Source: Paenibacillus dendrobii (lineage in GTDB: Bacteria; Bacillota; Bacilli; Paenibacillales; Paenibacillaceae). Taken from it: a DNA stretch of 64,000 nucleotides. Both the position numbers and the translations under genes were made by a program. Positions 44,405-53,856 of the stretch are shown here, piece by piece. Under the pieces are notes generated by a model, which was not told where the DNA came from, made no database searches, and worked only from the letters and a program-made list of their open reading frames with translations. The number at the start of each line of letters is the position of its first letter. Within the stretch, counting starts at the first letter, position 1. The stretch is taken from positions 1 through 64,000 of the forward strand of contig NZ_WUBI01000002.1 of assembly GCF_009807035.1 (NCBI RefSeq), read 5' to 3'.

Positions 44405-45106
44405 CTACATGAATTTATCCACAAGAAAAGGTGACTTAGATGCAAAACCTTCCGCATACGGAACCAGCCTGCGCTGACCGGTAAGCTTGTCCCGAGACCG
44501 CACACGCTCAATATACCCTTGATTCAGCGGCGTCGAAACGGCATCCTCTTCGTTTAATGTGTTTTCGAACTGCGAACGATAGCACAAGAGCGCTTGTTCC
44601 TTCTGTTCCTGTTGAGCGGTAATATCGACCATCAGGTCAGCCCTGCCCATATCGTTAATGAAGTAAAAATACAGCTGATCCACGAGAACGGCAGGCTTGT
44701 CCGGCATATAGCGCCGAAGCTTCGCGTTAAATACCGCTTCTTCAACAAGCTTGCTGCAGGCCACATGATCCGGATGACGATCCTCCCAATAGGGAGCAAA
44801 TACAATTCGCGGCGCATGTCGGCGAATTTCTGCCGTAATGACCTCAATGTGTTCAGGAGTGATGAACAGTCCCCGGTCAGAAAGCCCCAGGTTGCTGCGC
44901 ATCGTGAGCCCAAGAACACCAGCTGCTGCTTCAGCCTCCTGCCGTCGGCGGTCAACCGTACCGTTCGAAGACATTTCGGCAAACGTTAAATCACAAATTC
45001 CTACGCGATACCCCGATTCCACATGCTTGATGATCGTTCCACCCATGCCAATTTCGGCATCATCCGCATGTGCCCCGAATACCAGAATATCCAGACCTTC
45101 ACTCAT
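44405..45106 (-). CDS. bshB1: Bacillithiol deacetylase BshB1
   Basis: The 233-residue LmbE/PIG-L-family zinc deacetylase removes the acetyl group from GlcNAc-malate in bacillithiol synthesis. The metal site is [16 protein letters not shown] and [11 protein letters not shown]. AHxDD is retained with Ala in place of the usual Pro. It overlaps mgsA by 4 bp and precedes bshA by 111 bp. Confidence 0.93.
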   Translation of the reverse strand: MSEGLDILVFGAHADDAEIGMGGTIIKHVESGYRVGICDLTFAEMSSNGTVDRRRQEAEAAAGVLGLTMRSNLGLSDRGLFITPEHIEVITAEIRRHAPRIVFAPYWEDRHPDHVACSKLVEEAVFNAKLRRYMPDKPAVLVDQLYFYFINDMGRADLMVDITAQQEQKEQALLCYRSQFENTLNEEDAVSTPLNQGYIERVRSRDKLTGQRRLVPYAEGFASKSPFLVDKFM

Positions 45107-45522
45107 ATTTCAGCACCAGGCTTATATTTATGCACCAACTCACGCCATGCAAAATCGCCGCGGTCAAGTGCTTTCACTAAGATTTCAGCTGTTGCTATAT
45201 TGGTTCCTAGCGGAATCCCCTGCACGTCACAAAGTCTGAGCAGCGCATTGATATCCGGTTCATGAGGCTGCGCCATAAGCGGATCACGCAAGAATATGAT
45301 CAAATCCATTTCGTTTTCCGCGACAAGAGCGCCGATCTGTTGATCGCCACCAAGCGGACCCGACATAAATCGATGGATTTTCAAATCCGTATTTTCCATG
45401 ATTCGTTTACCGGTGGTTCCTGTAGAATACAGTTCATGTCCTTCAAAAACTTTTTCATAAGCCGTTACAAAATTGACCATCTCGTCTTTTTTGCGGTCAT
45501 GTGCGATAAATGCGATTTTCAT
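45103..45522 (-). CDS. mgsA: Methylglyoxal synthase
   Basis: This 139-residue enzyme turns dihydroxyacetone phosphate into methylglyoxal. The family core [20 protein letters not shown] and [18 protein letters not shown] is intact. Its overlap with bshB1 is meaningful, because bacillithiol helps detoxify methylglyoxal. Confidence 0.95.
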   Translation of the reverse strand: MKIAFIAHDRKKDEMVNFVTAYEKVFEGHELYSTGTTGKRIMENTDLKIHRFMSGPLGGDQQIGALVAENEMDLIIFLRDPLMAQPHEPDINALLRLCDVQGIPLGTNIATAEILVKALDRGDFAWRELVHKYKPGAEI

Positions 45523-45543
45523 TATGTCCCACTCCTTTAGAAG

Positions 45544-46347
45544 CTACTCTATAAAGTGATCGAATCCATAAACCATTCCGGTGTAATTCATAACCTTTTC
45601 GATAGCCATTTTTACGCCAGGCATATAGCCGGCCCGCTCGTATGAGTCATGGCGGATTTTCAAGGTTTGGCCGAAGCCTCCGAAAATAACCTCCTGCTGG
45701 GCAAATACGCCCGGAAGCCTAACGCTGTGAATGCGGAAACCATTGTAATAGCCGCCACGCGCACCCTCGATAGTCTCTTCTTCCTTGGGATTGCCTTGAC
45801 GGATCTCTTCACGGTTCTGTGCAATCAACTCAGCGGTCTTAATTGCGGTTCCGGATGGTGCATCCAGCTTTTGGTCGCCGTGAAACTCCATGATCTCCAA
45901 ATGCGGAAAATATTTGGCTGCCTGGGCTGCAAATTTCATCATCAGAATAGCGCCAATGGAAAAATTCGGTGCGATCAAACCGCCCAGCCCCTTGCTTTGG
46001 CACTGCTTGTCCAACTCTTCGATTTGTTCGGGAGTGAACCCGGTGGTTCCTACAACCGGCCGTACGCCATGGGAAACAGCCAAAGCCGTGTTGGGATATG
46101 CGAATTGAGGCGTCGTAAAATCAACCAGGACGTCTGGCTTCGTCTCGACTAAGGCAAGCTCAAGATCATTTGTCAGCTTGATTCCGCATGCAGGCAGGCC
46201 TACAAGCGTTCCCGCGTCCGTACCCTCCTGAGACCGATTCACTGCTGCCACCAGTTCCAGGTCAGAATCTTCAAGCACCAGCTTGACTACCTCTTTCCCC
46301 ATTCTGCCGGCAGCACCGGCAATTGCTACTTTTATCTGATTTGACAT
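45544..46347 (-). CDS. dapB: 4-hydroxy-tetrahydrodipicolinate reductase
   Basis: The 267-residue lysine/diaminopimelate enzyme begins with the NAD(P) motif AIAGAAGRMGKEVVKLV. It has VGTTGFTPEQI and the catalytic segment EFHGDQKLDAPSGTAIKTAE. The ATG at 46347 has GGGGAGAGG upstream; the ORF extends 13 codons to an ATG touching the TPR stop, which would couple translation but lacks such a site. It supplies wall and spore precursors. Confidence 0.95.
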   Translation of the reverse strand: MSNQIKVAIAGAAGRMGKEVVKLVLEDSDLELVAAVNRSQEGTDAGTLVGLPACGIKLTNDLELALVETKPDVLVDFTTPQFAYPNTALAVSHGVRPVVGTTGFTPEQIEELDKQCQSKGLGGLIAPNFSIGAILMMKFAAQAAKYFPHLEIMEFHGDQKLDAPSGTAIKTAELIAQNREEIRQGNPKEEETIEGARGGYYNGFRIHSVRLPGVFAQQEVIFGGFGQTLKIRHDSYERAGYMPGVKMAIEKVMNYTGMVYGFDHFIE

Positions 46348-46382
46348 CTGGTTCCTCTCCCCGCTTTCCTGTTCTATGTTCA

Positions 46383-46910
46383 TCAATCATGCAAGTAACT
46401 GCTCAATCGGTGTTTAAGCTGATCGAGCATTTCATGAAGTCCATGATCGTGTGGTTGAAGAGCGATAACCTCCTTGAGCGAGGCGATAGCGAGCGCATGC
46501 TCGTTCAGTTGACTGTACGTAAGTGCCAGCCAGATATACGCCTCTCCGTATAGAGGATCAAGCTTCACCGCTTCCTTCAGCTTGGATACCGTTTGATATA
46601 ACTCGCTGGCGGGAGCCACTTTTCCGGAATCAATGATTTTTTTGGCATCTTGCACCAAACGCATGGACTGCAAATGCTGCAGATATAGCAAATATTCTGA
46701 TTTTTCAGGGGCCAGCTCGAAGGCTTTCTGCGCATGTTCAAGCGCCTTCTCCAGCCTGCTGCTTCTGGCATAGGTGACAGAGCAGCGGTAATGAATTTCT
46801 GCTGAATCCGGGTCTTCCAGAACTGCCGCTTCGAACCATTGGAGAGCTCCCTCAAAATCATTTTGCAAAATGCAGTGATAAGCATTCCGGACAAACTGTT
46901 CGGATTTCAT
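46383..46910 (-). CDS. Tetratricopeptide-repeat protein upstream of dapB
   Basis: This 175-residue protein is made of TPR-like helical hairpins: FEGALQWFEAAVLEDPDSAE, then AEIHYRCSVTYARSSRLEKA, and later GEAYIWLALTYSQLNEHALA. No membrane segment or enzyme motif is visible. It lies between a MazG-like gene and dapB. A counterpart is not recognised in the B. subtilis order. Confidence 0.8.
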   Translation of the reverse strand: MKSEQFVRNAYHCILQNDFEGALQWFEAAVLEDPDSAEIHYRCSVTYARSSRLEKALEHAQKAFELAPEKSEYLLYLQHLQSMRLVQDAKKIIDSGKVAPASELYQTVSKLKEAVKLDPLYGEAYIWLALTYSQLNEHALAIASLKEVIALQPHDHGLHEMLDQLKHRLSSYLHD

Positions 46911-46964
46911 TCTGCTGTACCCCCTTGTTATTACGGGCTATTGTACAGCATATGTATGACGGAC

Positions 46965-47294
46965 TTATTCGGTGTCCTTTTTGGTCCACCGATTCGCGTC
47001 ACGCGTATTGAATTTATGCATGACCTTATCATGGGCGTCGGCCAGATCAATCCCAAGCGAATTGGCAAAGCAGATGGTGATGAACAAAATATCCCCAAGC
47101 TCCAGCTCGATTGAGTTTTCATCTTCGGATGCTTTTTTCGGCTTTTCTCCAAAGCTATGATTAACCTCTCTCGCCAGTTCGCCAACCTCTTCTGACATCC
47201 GTGCCAGCATGGACAGAGGACTGAAATATCCTTCTTTAAACTGGGAGATATACTGGTCAACTTCCCTCTGCATTTCAGCCAAAGACTTTTCCAT
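46965..47294 (-). CDS. MazG-like nucleotide pyrophosphohydrolase
   Basis: The 109-residue all-alpha protein matches the YpjD/MazG-like group. Metal-binding acidic residues are in MSEEVGELAREVNHSFGEK and IELELGDILFITICFANSLG. The family hydrolyses nucleoside triphosphates to monophosphates, often cleaning non-canonical nucleotides. It has the same neighbour (dapB side) as B. subtilis ypjD and is divergent from the YitT-family gene. Confidence 0.9.
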   Translation of the reverse strand: MEKSLAEMQREVDQYISQFKEGYFSPLSMLARMSEEVGELAREVNHSFGEKPKKASEDENSIELELGDILFITICFANSLGIDLADAHDKVMHKFNTRDANRWTKKDTE

Positions 47295-47480
47295 CTTGAT
47301 GACCTATCCCCCCTTTTTAATCTTGATCTATATACCGGTCAAACCGGGTATTAGTTTACTCCATATGTTATCGCAAAGCACAATTGAAAACAAATCTTTT
47401 TTAAATCCATAAGGAAAAAGGTATACTAAGGATGGAGCGAAGAACAAATTCTTGCTACTTTTAGCAATGCGAGGGGTTTC

Positions 47481-48350
47481 ATGAGTTCAACTAAATGGTT
47501 TGCGCCAATGAAAATGGTTTTGCCGATTATTCTCGGAGCTGCGATTTATGCTTTTGGACTGCTGTATTTCATAATACCCAATCAATTGATGGAAGGCGGC
47601 GTTACCGGTATTACCGTGCTTCTGAACTATGCGTTTGCCATACCGCCAGCTCTTTCGACACTACTGCTTAACATTCCGCTCTTTCTGATCGGATGGAAAA
47701 TTCTTGGCGGGAAGCAAATGATATATACGGGTGTAGGCATCGCATCATTGACCCTTTTTCTGTGGTTATTCGAAAAAATGATCCATGCCGGTTGGATTAC
47801 CCCTTTCCAAACGGAACGTGACTACATACTTGCTTCCCTTTACGCAGGCGTAACGCTGGGGGCAGGGCTCGGCATCGTATTTCGTTTCGGCGGAACGACA
47901 GGCGGTTCGGATATCATTGCGCGAATCTGCAACCGTAAATTCGGCTGGAGCATGGGACAGGTTATCCTGGGCATTGATATCATTATCATCGGGGCCTCCC
48001 TTTTCTTTATCCCTAGAGAAAGGATACTTTATACCTTTGTTGCCGTGTTCATATCATCGAAAGTCATTGATTTCATTCAGGAGGGAGCGTACGCTGCCAA
48101 AGCGTTTACCATTATAAGTGATCACGCACCTGAAATTGCCGACCTGATTACGGTGGAGATGGAACGCGGTGTAACCCTAATTCCTGCGATAGGTGCCTAC
48201 TCCAAACAGGCCAAACACATGGCATACTGCGTAGTCGCCAGACATGAAATACGACGATTGAATGAGATTGTCAAATCCATAGATCCACGAGCGTTTGTCA
48301 TTATTAATGATGTTCACGACGTACTGGGCGAAGGTTTTAAGGAAACCTAA
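47481..48350 (+). CDS. YitT-family membrane protein (YpjC-like)
   Basis: The 289-residue protein has five or so membrane segments typical of DUF161/YitT (IILGAAIYAFGLLYFIIPNQ, then LMEGGVTGITVLLNYAFAIP). A cytoplasmic DUF2179 domain from about residue 205 follows (AAKAFTIISDHAPEIADLIT). The glycine-rich VTLGAGLGIVFRFGGTTGGS is a family mark. The transported or sensed substrate is unknown. It is plus-strand in an otherwise minus-strand region. Confidence 0.88.
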   Translation: MSSTKWFAPMKMVLPIILGAAIYAFGLLYFIIPNQLMEGGVTGITVLLNYAFAIPPALSTLLLNIPLFLIGWKILGGKQMIYTGVGIASLTLFLWLFEKMIHAGWITPFQTERDYILASLYAGVTLGAGLGIVFRFGGTTGGSDIIARICNRKFGWSMGQVILGIDIIIIGASLFFIPRERILYTFVAVFISSKVIDFIQEGAYAAKAFTIISDHAPEIADLITVEMERGVTLIPAIGAYSKQAKHMAYCVVARHEIRRLNEIVKSIDPRAFVIINDVHDVLGEGFKET

Positions 48351-48366
48351 TGTCTCCATGCACATG

Positions 48367-48402
48367 AAAAGCTCCGCTGAACGAAACGTTCAGGGAGCTT
48401 TT
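48367..48402 (+). terminator. Terminator after the YitT gene
   Basis: AAAAGCTCC (48367-48375) pairs with GGAGCTTTT (48394-48402), with an inner AACG/CGTT stem; T follows. It may also stop minus-strand reading. Confidence 0.8.
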
Positions 48403-48516
48403 GTATTTTGTAAACCGGATCTTGGTTGCCATATCCTCGTCGCTGCTTACGAATCTCATGAATGAAGATGCATCAGCATGAGATCTCGCTTCTATAAACA
48501 TCATCCGATGTTCCTG

Positions 48517-49386
48517 CTACCATTTCGGTGATATCTTCTTGAAGCTGTCCCGTTCTCCCCGATATTTCCGGTAAGCCGTGTATGCCAGTATGATGATGAT
48601 AAAAGCGCCCGCCCATAATACCCATGGCCAGGACCCATCCACCTGATCCAGCGGAGCAAGCGCAGGATAATCCTTTTTCTTGCCGAACAGGCCATTAAAC
48701 ATCTCCTCGCCCTGCCCGATCATTTTCTCGATCTCTCCCGGTTTGGGAGTCACTGCGTTTACCAGCCCTCCCGCATAGGAAAGCCATGAATCCACCATCG
48801 TGACATCTGCAGGCTTACGTTGAATAATCACGGCCGGCCGGATGATCTCATAATGATTCTGCAGACGTTCATACGCCTCTTTTACAGCCAGGATATCACC
48901 TTTGTCCAAGTTTGCTTTCATCTGACTGAGTTCCTCACGAATCAGCTTGTAATACTGCATCCACAGTGATTGTTTCGGATTGCTCAGACTGTCGGCAGCT
49001 ATTCTCAGCTTGGCGGATGCCGTAATCCATTGCTGCGGATCGATCCGTACTCGCGCAAAAGCTTCCTTCATTTCAATGATACTCTCTGATAACGCGTGCA
49101 TCCCCTCCACTGTGGTCAACTTTTGCAAGGATGAATTCTCGAAAATAGAATCGATCTGTTGAAGATCCTGATGGACGAGATTCGTGTTCCCTGCAAGCAC
49201 ATGCTGATATAATTGCTCCACGGTCGAGCTCAGTACTTTGGCTTGCTCCACTGCTTCTGCTGATTTTCCGGAATCCAGATTCGCACCATAAGCATGAATC
49301 TTAACAGGCTGAATGGTGATGCATATCGCTACCAACAAAGGAAACAGCCAGAGATTAGGTTTAAATATCGAATAACTCCGCCGCAT
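48517..49386 (-). CDS. ypjB: YpjB-type sporulation membrane protein
   Basis: This 289-residue protein has a signal peptide (LWLFPLLVAICITIQPVKIHA), a helical extracytoplasmic body of about 210 residues, and a C-terminal membrane segment (about 254-272, WPWVLWAGAFIIIILAYTAY) with a basic tail. B. subtilis ypjB is expressed during sporulation; the molecular role is not settled. Its position next to ypjA and near qcr matches the B. subtilis order. Confidence 0.8.
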   Translation of the reverse strand: MRRSYSIFKPNLWLFPLLVAICITIQPVKIHAYGANLDSGKSAEAVEQAKVLSSTVEQLYQHVLAGNTNLVHQDLQQIDSIFENSSLQKLTTVEGMHALSESIIEMKEAFARVRIDPQQWITASAKLRIAADSLSNPKQSLWMQYYKLIREELSQMKANLDKGDILAVKEAYERLQNHYEIIRPAVIIQRKPADVTMVDSWLSYAGGLVNAVTPKPGEIEKMIGQGEEMFNGLFGKKKDYPALAPLDQVDGSWPWVLWAGAFIIIILAYTAYRKYRGERDSFKKISPKW

Positions 49387-49439
49387 AGGACATCCCTCCT
49401 ACCGTAAATGTATGGCAGAAGGGATGCATGTAGAACAAG

Positions 49440-50072
49440 CTAAATGGTTTTGCGTTTGGTCATCCGGAGGACAAGCCATGCCAGCAATACGCTAAACGCC
49501 GTTAAACCTAGTGTGAAATTCTGGACATTCAGGATATCATCCCGAAGCTCGTCCGGTAGCCAAGGATAAACACCATATGTATAATCCACTATGTCATTTA
49601 AAAACGTCCATGCCGCAGCCGGAATTACCATAATAGCCCCGAAACGGAAGAAACGTACAAACAATAAGGCTTCAATAGCCATCGTAAGATGCGATGCGAC
49701 CAGCATCCAATCTTGCCACACGAGATGATCACCTTGCGCAGCACCGGCAAAAATGATGCTTACCGCCCATATCCCATACTTCACGGATGTAACTACGGCG
49801 AGTGACTCCATCAAGAGACTGAAACCCTTAAGCGCTTGCGATTTAGGAGGGTATAACAGAAAGAGAATCGCAATGGTAAAAAATAAACTTGCCGTCGGGC
49901 TATCCGGAACAAAGATAACCTGCCAAATCGCATAATTGGCAATGGTATATTCCATTTGTTCTCCATACCACATATAACCGTAGATGGTTCCGACCAAGTT
50001 GCACCAGAAAAAAAGCCATAACATGAACCGGTTTGTCAAGAATGCACGGCTCCAGAAAAAAGAAATGGACAT
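49440..50072 (-). CDS. ypjA: DUF1405 membrane protein YpjA
   Basis: The 210-residue protein has about six hydrophobic segments (FMLWLFFWCNLVGTIYGYMW and on), consistent with DUF1405. The cargo or role is unknown. It lies directly between qcrC and ypjB on the same strand. A terminator after qcrC separates it from the cytochrome operon. Confidence 0.82.
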   Translation of the reverse strand: MSISFFWSRAFLTNRFMLWLFFWCNLVGTIYGYMWYGEQMEYTIANYAIWQVIFVPDSPTASLFFTIAILFLLYPPKSQALKGFSLLMESLAVVTSVKYGIWAVSIIFAGAAQGDHLVWQDWMLVASHLTMAIEALLFVRFFRFGAIMVIPAAAWTFLNDIVDYTYGVYPWLPDELRDDILNVQNFTLGLTAFSVLLAWLVLRMTKRKTI

Positions 50073-50153
50073 GTTCGTCCCTCCTCCTGACGGTCTTGAG
50101 ATGAATCCCGATCATAACCTCGTTATTCTGAACAGTGTATCGTCTAATATTTC

Positions 50154-50188
50154 CAAAAAAACCTGATCGCTTTCACGATCAGGTTTTT
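50154..50188 (-). terminator. Bidirectional terminator downstream of qcrC
   Basis: AACCTGATCG (about 50160-50169) pairs with CGATCAGGTT (50176-50185), with A and T runs on opposite flanks. It ends the qcrABC transcript and may also face ypjA. Confidence 0.82.
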
Positions 50189-50204
50189 GGTAAGTATATT
50201 CGGC

Positions 50205-51083
50205 TTATTTTGCTTCAGCCTTTTGTTTGGAAAGCCAATCTGCCAAATTATCTATGTCTTTGTCAGTCAGGCCAGCAGCGATTGCACTGTCATACATCGC
50301 AGGCATTTTGCCTTCGTAACCTTCTTTGATAATTTTCATAATAGCGTCCTTATCATGTTTGTCGCCGACACCGCGAAGCGATGGACCGCTGGCACCCTTC
50401 ATATCAGCAGCGTGGCAGGAAATGCAGCCAGCTTTCTTGAAGGATTCCATAGCCGGATTATCTTTATCCACAATCGCAATTTCCTTTTGTTGATTGCCGC
50501 TTGTGGTAGGAAGACCCTTAGCCCGGTTCTCAGCCGCTTTTTCTTCACGTTGAATGTTCTCTTGAACTTGACCGGATTCAGCCATTTCCACTTTGTAATG
50601 ATGCCATGCACTATTGGTCAAGTACACGACAGCAACCAAAGAAAGGAGCATTAATGAAGAAGCAATCGGTCTGCGATAGAAACGGCGTTCTTTGCCGGTG
50701 TCCAGGAATGGAGCGAGCAGCAAGGAGCCGAATGCCACGCCACTTACACCGATGGTTCCAAGCACGATATAACTGCCTGATGCGTATGGAAGCTTCAAGT
50801 ATTGATACAAGAACAAGAAGTACCAGTCCGGCATCGGAATAATGGACGCACTTGGATTCGCCGGGAACCATAATGGAGCAGGCTCAGCGATCGTCAGTAC
50901 CAGGAAACCTACGAGTACAACGACACCTACCATCCATTCTTTCAACAGAAAGTTAGGGATGAACGCTTCCGATTTGCCAGGAAACGCCGTGTAGTCCGGA
51001 GGAGTAATAAATCCGCCGCCTCTTTTAACGCGGGAATCACCCACATACACAACTTTTTCTTTCGAATCTTTTCCGTGTGCCAT
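50205..51083 (-). CDS. qcrC: Menaquinol:cytochrome c reductase subunit QcrC
   Basis: This 292-residue fused subunit has three membrane helices in the first 170 residues (cytochrome b subunit-IV-like). A C-terminal cytochrome c domain follows, with CISCHA for heme attachment and KMPAMYDS supplying the likely methionine ligand. It works with QcrA and QcrB to pass electrons from menaquinol. It follows qcrB by 19 bp. Confidence 0.95.
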   Translation of the reverse strand: MAHGKDSKEKVVYVGDSRVKRGGGFITPPDYTAFPGKSEAFIPNFLLKEWMVGVVVLVGFLVLTIAEPAPLWFPANPSASIIPMPDWYFLFLYQYLKLPYASGSYIVLGTIGVSGVAFGSLLLAPFLDTGKERRFYRRPIASSLMLLSLVAVVYLTNSAWHHYKVEMAESGQVQENIQREEKAAENRAKGLPTTSGNQQKEIAIVDKDNPAMESFKKAGCISCHAADMKGASGPSLRGVGDKHDKDAIMKIIKEGYEGKMPAMYDSAIAAGLTDKDIDNLADWLSKQKAEAK

Positions 51084-51102
51084 CGATATTCCTCCCTTCT
51101 TA

Positions 51103-51774
51103 TTATAGTGGACCGGAAATGCCCTGTCTGCGGATCATGATAAAGTGTCCCACCATCAGTACGAGCAATACGGCCGGGAGGAAAAACACGTGCAGTGCGA
51201 AGAAGCGCGTCAGCGTTTCAGCACCTACAATGGTACCGCCCTGCAGGAATTCCTTGATAATTGGTCCTAGCCAAGGCACGGAATTCGCAATTTCCAGGGT
51301 AACCTTTGTAGCAAAGTAAGCTTTGTTATCCCAAGGGAGCAGGTAGCCTGTAAGGCCAAGACCCAGCATAACAAAGAAAAGAAGCATACCAACAACCCAG
51401 TTCATTTCACGAGGTGCTTTATACGAACCTGTGAAGAACACGCGCATGGTGTGCAGGAACATCATGACGATAACTAAGCTCGCGCCCCAGTGGTGCATAC
51501 CGCGAACGATTTGGCCGAAGGCCACTTGCGTTTGCAGATATTCAACACTGTTGTAAGCGTTGATGATGTCCGGTACATAATACATGGTCAGGAACATCCC
51601 TGACAGGATTTGAATGACCGTGATAAAAAACGTCAATCCGCCAAAGCAGTATACGAATGCGGAGAAATGATGCGCCGGGTTAACATGCTCAGGCACTTCA
51701 TGGTCAGCAACGTCTCTCCAAATCGGCGTGACATCAAGACGTTCATCAATCCAGTTGTAAACATTCTTAAACAT
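51103..51774 (-). CDS. qcrB: Menaquinol:cytochrome c reductase cytochrome b subunit QcrB
   Basis: The 223-residue protein is the cytochrome b6-like part, with four membrane helices. Heme-ligand histidines are in RGMHHWGASLVIVMMFLHTM and FFALHVFFLPAVLLVLMVGH. LLPWDNKAYFATKVT is the quinol-site region. It lies 15 bp after qcrA and before qcrC. Confidence 0.95.
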   Translation of the reverse strand: MFKNVYNWIDERLDVTPIWRDVADHEVPEHVNPAHHFSAFVYCFGGLTFFITVIQILSGMFLTMYYVPDIINAYNSVEYLQTQVAFGQIVRGMHHWGASLVIVMMFLHTMRVFFTGSYKAPREMNWVVGMLLFFVMLGLGLTGYLLPWDNKAYFATKVTLEIANSVPWLGPIIKEFLQGGTIVGAETLTRFFALHVFFLPAVLLVLMVGHFIMIRRQGISGPL

Positions 51775-51789
51775 CCGAATTTACGCCTC

Positions 51790-52332
51790 CTATTTCACTT
51801 CAGTGTTTGGCTCAAGTTGTCCCAAATATACCCAACCGTCTTTTTCTTGCAATTTGTACGTGTCGAGTGGTTTAGGAGCTACAGCCAAGTTCTTGCCGAG
51901 TTTGGTGTAACGTGCGCCGTGACATGGGCAGTGATACTCATCCGGGAAATTTTTATCATTGTTCCAGCCGACTGTACAGCCCAAGTGCTTACAGATCGGA
52001 GACAGGGCATAGATTTTCCCTTTTTCATCCTTACGAATCCACGCTGTTAATGTCGCCTTGCTCGCATACCATCCATCCTGCTGTTGGAGTTCAAAAGTGA
52101 ATTCTTGAGGCTCGTCCGTAATTTTACTTGTTTCTACGACCTTAATGAATTCGCCTTCACCTTTTTTATGCAGAATCGGATCAACGGCAAACCGCAACAT
52201 TGGCAGGACAGGTCCCATTGCCAAGAATGCAGTTGAACCACCTAAAGTATAAGCCAGAAATTGTCGACGGGACATTTCTTTACGCCCGGGTGGTTTGCCA
52301 GATGGATCATGGTGGTCATTTTGGTTGCTCAT
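51790..52332 (-). CDS. qcrA: Menaquinol:cytochrome c reductase Rieske subunit QcrA
   Basis: This Rieske iron-sulfur protein of about 180 residues has a twin-arginine-like SRRQFLAYTLGG followed by a membrane anchor. The cluster ligands are in PICKHLGCTVGW and CPCHGARY. The ATG at 52332 is used; a TTG at 52356 would add eight residues. It is the first gene of qcrABC behind a good sigma-A promoter. Confidence 0.94.
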   Translation of the reverse strand: MSNQNDHHDPSGKPPGRKEMSRRQFLAYTLGGSTAFLAMGPVLPMLRFAVDPILHKKGEGEFIKVVETSKITDEPQEFTFELQQQDGWYASKATLTAWIRKDEKGKIYALSPICKHLGCTVGWNNDKNFPDEYHCPCHGARYTKLGKNLAVAPKPLDTYKLQEKDGWVYLGQLEPNTEVK

Positions 52333-52412
52333 AATGTCTTCAACCCCCTTTGTCAACCAATTCTTTAAGTGCTTTCAATGATTATTATCACACGACTTAC
52401 TAGGACATTCTA

Positions 52413-52441
52413 ATAATATATTAGCCTTATAAGACCGTCAA
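52413..52441 (-). promoter_or_regulatory. Sigma-A promoter of qcrABC
   Basis: On the minus strand TTGACG (52441-52436) and TATTAT (52418-52413) are exactly 17 bases apart, about 80 bases before the qcrA ATG. Confidence 0.7.
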
Positions 52442-52503
52442 GAATATCCAGATCTTTTTGTTATATAGATGAAGATTTACCCAAATAAATTGTTGATATT
52501 CTG

Positions 52504-52941
52504 TCACATTTGCGTAAGGTGTGCCGGATTCCATAAATTCTGGATTTTCGCCTGCACGGCAGCCGTCAGCTCTTTTCCCTCCTGTTCATTCATTGCAAGC
52601 CGCGATAGAATCAGGTCCGCTTCAGGAAGCTCCTCTTCCCTGAGCATACAATCAGCCGACATCACCACGACATGCTTGAATCCGGTACCCTTCACGTTTC
52701 GGCAAATTTCATTGAAAAGCGATAGATCTTGCTGCAATCCATATTGGAATGCGGGATATGTAATCATTCTTCCCTTAAACGGAATTTCGACCAGATCCAT
52801 GAAATCACGCAGCCGCTCTAGGGCAGCTGTTGCCTGCATCGGATTCTCCATGCCGGTTAGACCGGTGTAGGGGATGAGACAGGTGTCGAAATAGGGCTGC
52901 AGTTCCTGCCAGGAAGCCTCATCCACTTCACTAAACTTCAT
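52504..52941 (-). CDS. ypiF: DUF2487 protein YpiF
   Basis: This soluble protein of about 145 residues matches YpiF/DUF2487 by position directly upstream of qcrA and by composition (FDTCLIPYTGLTGMENPMQA, FPLSY-like segments absent). The function is unknown. The ATG at 52941 has GGAAGG before it; an earlier ATG at 52971 is less well placed. No membrane segment or enzyme motif is seen. Confidence 0.75.
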   Translation of the reverse strand: MKFSEVDEASWQELQPYFDTCLIPYTGLTGMENPMQATAALERLRDFMDLVEIPFKGRMITYPAFQYGLQQDLSLFNEICRNVKGTGFKHVVVMSADCMLREEELPEADLILSRLAMNEQEGKELTAAVQAKIQNLWNPAHLTQM

Positions 52942-53101
52942 TTGTTTCATCCTTCCATCATTTTTCTCCATTATATTTCATATTATGCCAAGACTGAAGT
53001 AAAAAAACTAAAATCTCCGTATTATCACAGGGGTGATGGGGATTTTAGTGAGAAAATTTTTTTGCAGATCACGAAGTGCATCTTTGAATACTATCTTTCT
53101 G

Positions 53102-53132
53102 ATAAAAAAAGAGATGCAGTTTCCTGCATCCC
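53102..53132 (-). terminator. Terminator after the IDEAL gene
   Basis: GATGCAG (53113-53119) pairs with CTGCATC (53124-53130) across a four-base loop, followed on the minus strand by CTCTTTTTTT. Confidence 0.8.
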
Positions 53133-53142
53133 TTTCTGTTGT

Positions 53143-53322
53143 TCAGTTCAGCAACCTCAGTTCATCCGTAAGATTGCGGAAAGTCGATTCGTCTCCGGAG
53201 GCAAGCGCCCGATCAATTTCTCGGTATAGCTCCTCACTCCGGTGTTTGCGCAACGCTTCGTCCCAAACCATTTCAGCCGCCAGCCCCAACATGACTTCAT
53301 ACGTAGCTTTCATTTTATCCAT
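53143..53322 (-). CDS. IDEAL-domain protein
   Basis: The 59-residue protein is almost entirely an IDEAL domain (LRKHRSEELYREIDRALASG, then DESTFRNLTDELRLL). In B. subtilis the domain is the C-terminal part of the longer YpiB; here it stands alone. The ATG at 53322 has GGAGG eight bases upstream. IDEAL domains are thought to mediate protein contacts; the partner is unknown. Confidence 0.8.
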   Translation of the reverse strand: MDKMKATYEVMLGLAAEMVWDEALRKHRSEELYREIDRALASGDESTFRNLTDELRLLN

Positions 53323-53344
53323 AGGATGCACCTCCAAGCTTTGT

Positions 53345-53851
53345 TTAGAAGATCCTATACTCCTTCCCCTTCTCCACGTAATTTTGAGTAGTGCGATACA
53401 TTCTTTGCAAATCTGCTTCCGTTAATTCACGGACCACTCTCGCAGGAGAACCTAAGGAAAGCGTATAGGGTGGTATTTTTTTGTTTTCAGTAACGATTGA
53501 ACCTGCTCCTATTAAAGCATATTCTCCAATTTCGGCGCCGTTCAATACAATGGCCCCCATGCCGATTAATGTACCCTTACCTATCGTACATCCGTGAATG
53601 ATTGCCGAATGCCCCACGGATACATCATCGGCCAGGATCAGCGGCTCGTCCGTATTCACATGCCCAACGGTTCCGTCTTGGATATTGCATCGTTCACCGA
53701 TGACTATGGGTGCCATATCGCCCCTCAGTACGGCGTTGAACCAAACACTCGAGTCCATTCCCATCTGAACATCACCGATAATTTTTGCACCCTCGCCCAC
53801 ATAGACCGAAGGATGAAGTTTAGGCATTTTTTGGCCATATCGTATTAGCAT
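53345..53851 (-). CDS. Gamma-carbonic-anhydrase-like left-handed beta-helix protein
   Basis: This 168-residue hexapeptide-repeat protein has the trimeric beta-helix pattern (VYVGEGAKIIGDVQMGMDSS, then CNIQDGTVGHVNTDEPLILA). Histidines in SVGHSAIIHGCTIG match zinc ligands of the YrdA/CaiE/PaaY group. Carbonic anhydrase activity is not proven for most members. A stem-loop covers its ribosome site. Confidence 0.88.
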   Translation of the reverse strand: MLIRYGQKMPKLHPSVYVGEGAKIIGDVQMGMDSSVWFNAVLRGDMAPIVIGERCNIQDGTVGHVNTDEPLILADDVSVGHSAIIHGCTIGKGTLIGMGAIVLNGAEIGEYALIGAGSIVTENKKIPPYTLSLGSPARVVRELTEADLQRMYRTTQNYVEKGKEYRIF

Positions 53852-53856
53852 TGTTC

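Noticed and set aside
47295..47480. Promoter for the YitT gene with TATACT near the ATG
   Set aside because: No acceptable -35 element at the right distance, so it was not listed as a feature.
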